A DNA stretch of 64,000 nt from Stackebrandtia endophytica (lineage in GTDB: Bacteria > Actinomycetota > Actinomycetes > Mycobacteriales > Micromonosporaceae), in the NCBI RefSeq assembly GCF_006716355.1, contig NZ_VFOW01000001.1, positions 2,294,001 through 2,358,000 of the forward strand, written 5' to 3'. The translations under genes and the position numbers were made by a program. A model generated the notes under the pieces. It was not told the origin of the DNA. It searched no databases and saw nothing but the letters and a program-made list of their open reading frames with translations. Positions 58,875-64,000 of this stretch are shown here, one piece after another (positions within the stretch are counted from its first letter, which is position 1; every line of letters starts with the position of its first letter).

Positions 58875-60410
58875 ATGAACGCGATCGACCTTCCGGATCA
58901 CCTCGACGCGGACCACTCGCTCGTCCTGCCGACGTTGCTGCGTGACCGCGCCCGACGGCAACCGGACGAGACGTTTCTGCACCACACCGAAGGGGGTTCC
59001 CTCACCCATGGCCAGCTGGAACGGCGGGTCCGCCAGTGGATGAGTCGTCTGCACCAACTGAAGGTCGGAGCCGGGCACCGGGTAATGACCCTGTTGCCGC
59101 CGTCGTTCGACGCGGTCGCGATGTGGCTGGCCACGGCACGGCTGGGGGCCGTGGAGATGCCGGTCAACACCGCGCTGCGAGGGGAGTTTCTGGCCCACAT
59201 CATGCGAGACGGCGAACCGCAGGTGGTGGTCGTGGCGCCTCATCACCTGTGCCGGTTGGCGGAGCTTCGCTCCAATGTGACCATCGTGGTGGCCGACTCC
59301 GGAATCGAACGCATCGACGAGTACGACGGCCCGGACTACTCCCCGAGACCACATGACGTCTCGACGATGGTCTACACCTCGGGAACCAGTGGACGGTCCA
59401 AAGGCGTGGTCGTGCCGTGGGGCCAGCAGTACGCGACCGCGCGGTGGCTCATGCCGATGGAGGGCCGGGAGCGCGATGTCTGGTATGGACCGTGGGCGAT
59501 GTTCCACGTATCGGGCAAGGTCGGGCTGTACAGTTCGGCCCTGCTGAACGGACAACTGGTGCTGCGCAACGGTTTCAGCACCAGCAACTTCTGGCAGGAC
59601 GTCCAGCGGTTCTCGGTGACCTCGACGATGATCGTCGCCTCGACCGTGGCGTTCCTGGATCAGGCGGAACCATCCCCATCGGACCGTGACCATTCGTTGC
59701 GTAACGTGTGCGCCGCGCCGATGCCACCGGATCCGGCGGCCTTCGCGCACCGATTCGGCATCCGACTATCCACACTGTTCAACATGACCGAGACCGCCTC
59801 GCCGATCGTGACCGGATGGGACGACTTTCCGGCCCGCTCCTGCGGCCGTGCCCGCCCCGGAATCGAGACCCGCATCGTCGACGAGCACGGCGACGACGTA
59901 CCGGTCGGCCAGATCGGTGAACTGCTGCTGCGCTCACGCGCGCCCCACGAGATCATGGCCGGCTACTGGCGTGCACCACAGGCAACGGTCGACGCCTGGC
60001 GGGACCTGTGGTTTCACACCGGCGACGCGGTGCGGCAGGATGCCGACGGCGACTTCTACTTCATCGACCGGTTGAAGGACACGATTCGACGCGGCGGCGA
60101 GAACATCTCGTCGGCGGAACTGGAGGCGGTGGTCAACGGGCACCCCGCGGTGTGTGAATCGGCGGCCGTCGGAATACCGACACCGTGGAACGACCGCGAC
60201 GTGAAACTGTTCGTGGTGCCCATGCCCGGATTCGACGCCGGTGACCTGGCCGCCTACCTGGACGAGCGGCTGCCCCGCTTCATGCGGCCCAGCGTCATCT
60301 CGGTCCTCGACGTGTTGCCCAAGACCCACACGGCGCGCGTCAAGAAGAGCGAACTGCGTGCCCTGAACGACGAACCCGTCTGGACCCGACCCGACCGGAG
60401 GTCACCGTGA
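58875..60410 (+). CDS. Acyl-CoA ligase (AMP-binding, carnitine/crotonobetaine-CoA ligase-like)
   Basis: 511 residues. P-loop MVYTSGTSGRSKGVV, TETASPIVTGWDD, the A8-like FIDRLKDTIRRGGENIS hinge region and catalytic Lys (THTARVKKSEL) are all seen. It converts a carboxylic acid, ATP and CoA to acyl-CoA. Neighbours are an MHS transporter, a decayed citryl-CoA-lyase-like gene and a crotonase, so it belongs to a cluster for an unknown acid; the carnitine/crotonobetaine resemblance is tentative. It ends by a GTGA overlap with the decayed gene. Confidence 0.92.
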   Translation: MNAIDLPDHLDADHSLVLPTLLRDRARRQPDETFLHHTEGGSLTHGQLERRVRQWMSRLHQLKVGAGHRVMTLLPPSFDAVAMWLATARLGAVEMPVNTALRGEFLAHIMRDGEPQVVVVAPHHLCRLAELRSNVTIVVADSGIERIDEYDGPDYSPRPHDVSTMVYTSGTSGRSKGVVVPWGQQYATARWLMPMEGRERDVWYGPWAMFHVSGKVGLYSSALLNGQLVLRNGFSTSNFWQDVQRFSVTSTMIVASTVAFLDQAEPSPSDRDHSLRNVCAAPMPPDPAAFAHRFGIRLSTLFNMTETASPIVTGWDDFPARSCGRARPGIETRIVDEHGDDVPVGQIGELLLRSRAPHEIMAGYWRAPQATVDAWRDLWFHTGDAVRQDADGDFYFIDRLKDTIRRGGENISSAELEAVVNGHPAVCESAAVGIPTPWNDRDVKLFVVPMPGFDAGDLAAYLDERLPRFMRPSVISVLDVLPKTHTARVKKSELRALNDEPVWTRPDRRSP

Positions 60411-61131
60411 CCGGGTTTCACGCCATGGAAGACGCCTCACGCGATGCGATCACCGTGCGGGGCCATGACCTGGCCCGGGACCTGATCAGCGGGGTCGGCT
60501 TCACCGACATGATCCTGTTGGAGTTGATCGGCGGACTGTCTGCCTCCGCCGCCCGCACGTGTTGGACGCGGTGCTGGCCGCGCTCACCGGACACGGCCTG
60601 ACCCCCCTGGGGCGCGGTGGCGGCACGACTCACCGACTTGGCCGCTCCGGGGACGATGCAGGAGGCGGTGGCCGCCGGGCTGTTGGGCGAGTTTCCTCGC
60701 CAGCGTTGGACGGCTTGCCCGGCTGTTGCAGGAGTGGCCCGACGACGTCGATCCCGCAGGTCACGCCGCCGCAGTCGCGGCGGCGCGGGTTCGGCGGACT
60801 CGGGCACCCGACCCACACTGCCGGGGACCCGCGTACTCCGGCGTTGTACGCGGCGTCGACACGGCCAGCCCGGGCGACACCGCCAGGCGACGACTGGACC
60901 TGCTGCGAGTCGCCACCGCGGAACAGGTCGGCCGGAACCTACCGGTCAAGCGCGTGCGCGGCGGTGTTGACCGACCTGGGACTGCTCTGGCACGCCTGTC
61001 GCGGGGTCGCCCTGGTGGCCCGATGCGCAGGCCTGGTCGGGCACCTTCTGGACGAACGGCGTCACCCGACCGCCACCGCGATCTGGCGCTCGGCCGAACA
61101 GACTGCCCGCTACCAGGCTCCCGACATGTAA
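60407..61131 (+). pseudogene. Citryl-CoA lyase / citrate synthase-like gene with several frameshifts
   Basis: Pieces of one protein lie in three frames: AITVRGHDLARDLISGVGFT and DMILLELIGG, then LDAVLAALTGHGLTPLG, ARLTDLAAPGTMQEAVAAGL, LARLLQEWPDDVDPAGHAAA, RLDLLRVATAEQVGRN, and the ending VLTDLGLLWHACRGVALVAR with HLLDERRHPTATAIW. In this order they match the citrate synthase-like citryl-CoA lyase family. At least four frame changes occur in about 700 bp; one is an extra G in the run at about 60610. It overlaps the ligase gene by GTGA, so it was once coupled. No single start gives an intact enzyme; a genuine pseudogene is likely. Confidence 0.78.
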
Positions 61132-61390
61132 TGATGGAGCGGCGGAGGCCGTAGCCGACGACTCGGTCGATCGCGGAGCGGGGCTCGCGGTGGGGACCGA
61201 CGGGAGGCTCATCCAAGCCATCTCGCGCGGGGTGGCGGAACTTCAAAACCGGCGAACGACATCGGACCCACACAGACGGAGGTGTTTCGGTGCGATTGAC
61301 GACACGACAGTGGACGACCCGCCTCGTGAACGATCGGGATAGGTCGGCCTCGCCGACCTGCGTCGGCGGGTATCGAGGACGGGGAAGAGC

Positions 61391-63289
61391 GTGACCTCCC
61401 GGCGTCGTCACGACTGGGCGGCCGACACCGATCTGGATGCGCTGTGCCACATGGTGCGGGGGGTTCTCGACTGCGACGGCGTGGTCATGGCGGTGTGGGA
61501 CGACACGGTCGCGGTCGGCGCCGACGGTTTGACCTCGGAGGACGCCGGCACGTTGGCGGAGCGGTTCCACCCCGACCAGGCGGCTCCCCCGGACCGTGTC
61601 ACCGACGCCGAGATCGCCGTGGACCTGCCGTCGGCTCGTTCGGTCATCGAGGAGATGGGGTTCGCATCGGTGATGCGTTCGGCGTTGACCCTCGGCGGTG
61701 AAAATGCCGGCCTGCTGTTCTTCCTGTGGTCGGATGAAGCCGACCGGGAGACCGACCAGACGTTGCTCAAGGCGCTGGTTCGCAGTTGTGAGTCCGCTTT
61801 GGAGTTCGGGCGTGAGACGTCCCTGTCGGAGTCACTGCCCGAGATCGACTCGCTGGCGCTACACGCCGACACGTTCCCGGCGTTGATGCCCGCGATCCAA
61901 CGGGTGGTGTCGGCGGCGCTGGGCCCGGTCGGCGTGGGGCTGTCGGTCTACGACGACGAGTCGGGACTACTGGTGACGACCGAGGGATCGTTCGGGCTGC
62001 CGGCCTCGGTGACCGCCAGCTACTCCATCGACCCCAATGACCTGCACAGCAACGCGGCCCGTGTGTTCGAGACCCAGCGCCCCTACACCAGCAATCAGGT
62101 CATCGGAGACCCGGCGATCATTCAAAATTATCCGATCGCGTTCGGCATCGAGAGCATGATCGCGTTGCCGTTGATCGTGTCCGGTCGTTCCACCGGGGTG
62201 TTGATGGTCGCCAACAAGGAGGGTGGATTCAGCAGTTCGGATGTGGAGAAGGCGTTGACGCTGACTCCGCAGATATCCATCGCGGTGGAACTTGCCCGAC
62301 TCAACGAGGCCAAGCGGTTCCACTTCGCCTCCGAGCAGGTGTTGGCCGAGCTCAGCGCCGCCACCTACGACCCCATCCTGGACCTGGACCGGTTTCGGCC
62401 GGTATTCCGCTGGCTGGCGGCGATCATCCGAGCCAACCGGCTGGAGATCGTCACCGAGGACGGCACCGTGCTGATGTATGAGCAGCCGGAGCCGTTGACC
62501 GAGCAACAATTCGACACCAGCCACCCCTGCGGAATCCTGGATGGACAGTCACTGCGGATGCGAGCGGTACGGTCCCGGGGCAGCGCCTTCTCCCGAACGG
62601 AGAGCCGCCTGGTGAACGAGGCGGCCCGCCTCCTGGCCGAGGGGCTGGCCCGGACGACGACGCTGCGCCACGAGGCGGAACTAAGTCAGCATCGGGAGCG
62701 CCAGCGCATCGCCGACGACCTGCACGACGACGTGTCACAGCTGCTGCTGTCGGCGCAGAAGGCGCTGGAACCCTCCACCGAACTCGAAGGTGCCGCCGGT
62801 GAATCGGCCCGGCGGGCCACGGAACTGGTCCATCGCGCCGAGGCCGCGCTCCGGGACGCCATATTTGTCCTCAACAGCTCCCAACACACCCTGTCGGAGG
62901 CGTTGACCGAGGTGGTGTCGGCCGTCAACTCGCACTGGTCGCTGGAGGTGAAGCTCGACGTCGATTCCGGGGTCGACCCGTTCGTGTCCTCGAAGATCAC
63001 CGGAGTGCTGGCGCGGGGAACCCGCGAGGCCCTGATGAACACGGTTAAGCATGCCGGACCGGCGACGTCGCGGGTGATCGCCCGACTGGTCGGCCAGAAC
63101 GACAGCCACATCGAGGTCGACATCGTCGACAACGGACGGGGCGCCGACACCGCCGCCATCACCAAGACCAACGGACACGGGTTGACCGCGATGCGCCGCC
63201 GTGTCGGCGCGCTGGGCGGCACCGTCGACATCGACAGTCAACCGGGGCAGGGAACCAAGGTGTCCCTGCGCATCCCGTTGACGAGGTGA
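61391..63289 (+). CDS. GAF-domain sensor histidine kinase
   Basis: 632 residues, soluble. N-terminal GAF-like regions at about 10-150 and 155-300 (YDDESGLLVTTEGSFGLPAS, then IESMIALPLIVSGRSTGVLM), a third region to about 410, then HisKA_3 (ERQRIADDLHDDVSQLLLSA) and HATPase (RGTREALMNTVKHAGPATSR, DNGRGAD, GHGLTAMRRRVGALGGTVDI). It senses an intracellular ligand or redox state. No partner response regulator is visible before the window end. The GTG start follows GGGGAAGAGC. It is placed between a decayed gene and a crotonase of the acyl-CoA cluster and may regulate it. Confidence 0.9.
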   Translation: MTSRRRHDWAADTDLDALCHMVRGVLDCDGVVMAVWDDTVAVGADGLTSEDAGTLAERFHPDQAAPPDRVTDAEIAVDLPSARSVIEEMGFASVMRSALTLGGENAGLLFFLWSDEADRETDQTLLKALVRSCESALEFGRETSLSESLPEIDSLALHADTFPALMPAIQRVVSAALGPVGVGLSVYDDESGLLVTTEGSFGLPASVTASYSIDPNDLHSNAARVFETQRPYTSNQVIGDPAIIQNYPIAFGIESMIALPLIVSGRSTGVLMVANKEGGFSSSDVEKALTLTPQISIAVELARLNEAKRFHFASEQVLAELSAATYDPILDLDRFRPVFRWLAAIIRANRLEIVTEDGTVLMYEQPEPLTEQQFDTSHPCGILDGQSLRMRAVRSRGSAFSRTESRLVNEAARLLAEGLARTTTLRHEAELSQHRERQRIADDLHDDVSQLLLSAQKALEPSTELEGAAGESARRATELVHRAEAALRDAIFVLNSSQHTLSEALTEVVSAVNSHWSLEVKLDVDSGVDPFVSSKITGVLARGTREALMNTVKHAGPATSRVIARLVGQNDSHIEVDIVDNGRGADTAAITKTNGHGLTAMRRRVGALGGTVDIDSQPGQGTKVSLRIPLTR

Positions 63290-63329
63290 CGGCGACACCC
63301 GTCGACACCCTGGAGAGAGCGAGACGACC

Positions 63330-64000
63330 GTGACCGGTGACGACCCCACGGAGACCGAGACCGTCGACCTCGGAACCGACACCGTGTTGATGACCGTGAC
63401 CGGCCCGGTCGCCACCATCACGCTGAATCGGCCCGACCGGCTCAACGCACTGACCGTCGAACTGTTGACCGGGTTGGAACGGGCGTGGCGGACCGCCGAC
63501 GAGCGGCGGGATGTTCGCGCGGTGGTCTTCACCGGGGCGGGCCGGGCGTTCTGCGCCGGAGCCGACATCGACGAATACCTGTCTCAACCGTCCTCACTGG
63601 AACGGCTGCTGTCACCTCATGCCGACCTGCGACCGGACCGGGGACTGGAATTGCGTAAACCCGTGGTCGCGGCCGTCACCGGGCCGTGCTTCGGCGGCGG
63701 CCTGACCCTGCTGTTGGCCACCGACATCCGGTTCGCCGGGCCCGACGCCCGATTCGCCACCCCCGAGACCGGTTGGGGGGTGCTCGCCGGATTCGGTGGC
63801 ACGCAACGACTGATGCGGCAGATCCCGCATGCCGTGGCGATGGCGATGCTGGTGGGGGGCGAGGAGCTGACGGCCGCCGACGCCCACCGCTGGGGTTTGG
63901 TATCCCATGTGGTCGTCGACGGCGACTCGGTGCTGACGGCGGCCCGAAATTACGCGCAGGCGATCGCGGCCAGAGCGCCGTTGGCCACTCAGGCGACCAA
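63330..64000 (+). CDS. Enoyl-CoA hydratase/isomerase (crotonase) family, 3' end beyond window
   Basis: About 220 residues are visible. TGPVATITLNRPDRLNALTV, oxyanion motif GAGRAFCAGADI and KPVVAAVTGPCFGGGLTLLL identify a crotonase. Of the two glutamates used by true hydratases, the later one (PETGWGV) is present. The first, in GGGCELA of rat enoyl-CoA hydratase, is Thr here (GGGLTLL). It may therefore be an isomerase, dehydratase or other crotonase type. The GTG at 63330 has a weak GAGAG-type site 40 bp after the kinase gene. It continues past the window. Confidence 0.88.
   Translation, partial: MTGDDPTETETVDLGTDTVLMTVTGPVATITLNRPDRLNALTVELLTGLERAWRTADERRDVRAVVFTGAGRAFCAGADIDEYLSQPSSLERLLSPHADLRPDRGLELRKPVVAAVTGPCFGGGLTLLLATDIRFAGPDARFATPETGWGVLAGFGGTQRLMRQIPHAVAMAMLVGGEELTAADAHRWGLVSHVVVDGDSVLTAARNYAQAIAARAPLATQAT

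Noticed and set aside
1-64000. tRNA, rRNA or CRISPR array
   Set aside because: No cloverleaf, rRNA-like segment or regularly spaced repeat-spacer array was seen on reading both strands; a covariance-model scan was not possible here.

Overview
The window is high-GC, gene-dense DNA with many GTG and TTG starts, F420-type and WYL/XRE/SARP-like regulators, DUF6907 and ABATE/CGNR proteins, and STAND-TPR regulators. This points to a filamentous or near-filamentous actinobacterium (Actinomycetota). A Glycomycetaceae/Micromonosporales-type host such as Stackebrandtia is plausible but cannot be proven from the sequence alone. No rRNA, tRNA, CRISPR array, integrase or complete IS was seen. The mobile signatures are two copies of a 183-184 bp MITE.

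Layout. 1-8.9 kb: the 3' end of a DD-peptidase-type serine hydrolase; an XRE/MmyB regulator divergent from a SnoaL-like and a DUF1330 protein across a palindromic operator; a double GNAT; a coupled pair of related, unrecognised proteins with PqqD/winged-helix-like modules; an AlkD-like glycosylase. 9-18 kb: an unusual HTH-HEAT-(HPS-like barrel) fusion divergent from a GPP34 protein, with ordered 11-bp repeats between them; an amino acid permease with a coupled GNAT; a CapK/phenylacetate-CoA-ligase-like enzyme divergent from a TetR regulator; a membrane esterase; MITE copy 1. 18-29 kb: a secreted EEP-family nuclease/phosphatase next to a tiny 8-cysteine peptide; GNATs; two near-duplicate secreted disulfide-hairpin proteins flanking a WYL regulator/epoxide hydrolase divergent pair; MITE copy 2; a RidA protein; a frameshifted LPTTG-anchored surface protein.

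29-33.6 kb is a complete urease operon, ureA-ureB-ureC-ureF-ureG-ureD, without ureE. UreG carries a His-rich tail, and UreC has Val in place of the flap cysteine. 33.6-48.8 kb holds small enzymes and regulators: GNATs, a DHFR-family reductase, an FMN reductase, an internally collapsed SARP-like regulator, a CDP-glycerol-transferase-like protein, a STAND NTPase with a frameshift at Walker B, a MerR/dehydrogenase pair, a TetR/DHA2 efflux pair, RDD, Ddn-like, CGNR and SDR proteins. 48.8-64 kb: a large XRE-STAND-TPR regulator followed by a GTGGTC repeat array; a DesK-type two-component system beside an ABC-2 exporter; and an acyl-CoA cluster of MHS transporter, acyl-CoA ligase, a decayed citryl-CoA-lyase-like gene, a GAF histidine kinase and a crotonase cut by the window edge.

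Recurring themes are divergent regulator/target pairs with readable palindromes, 4-bp start/stop overlaps indicating translational coupling, perfect-stem hairpins at convergent gene ends, and several broken or rearranged genes (about 0.5, 28.3, 36.4, 39.2 and 60.5 kb). Starts were set by Shine-Dalgarno position and onset of coding-like sequence. Function calls are from recognised motifs without database searches.
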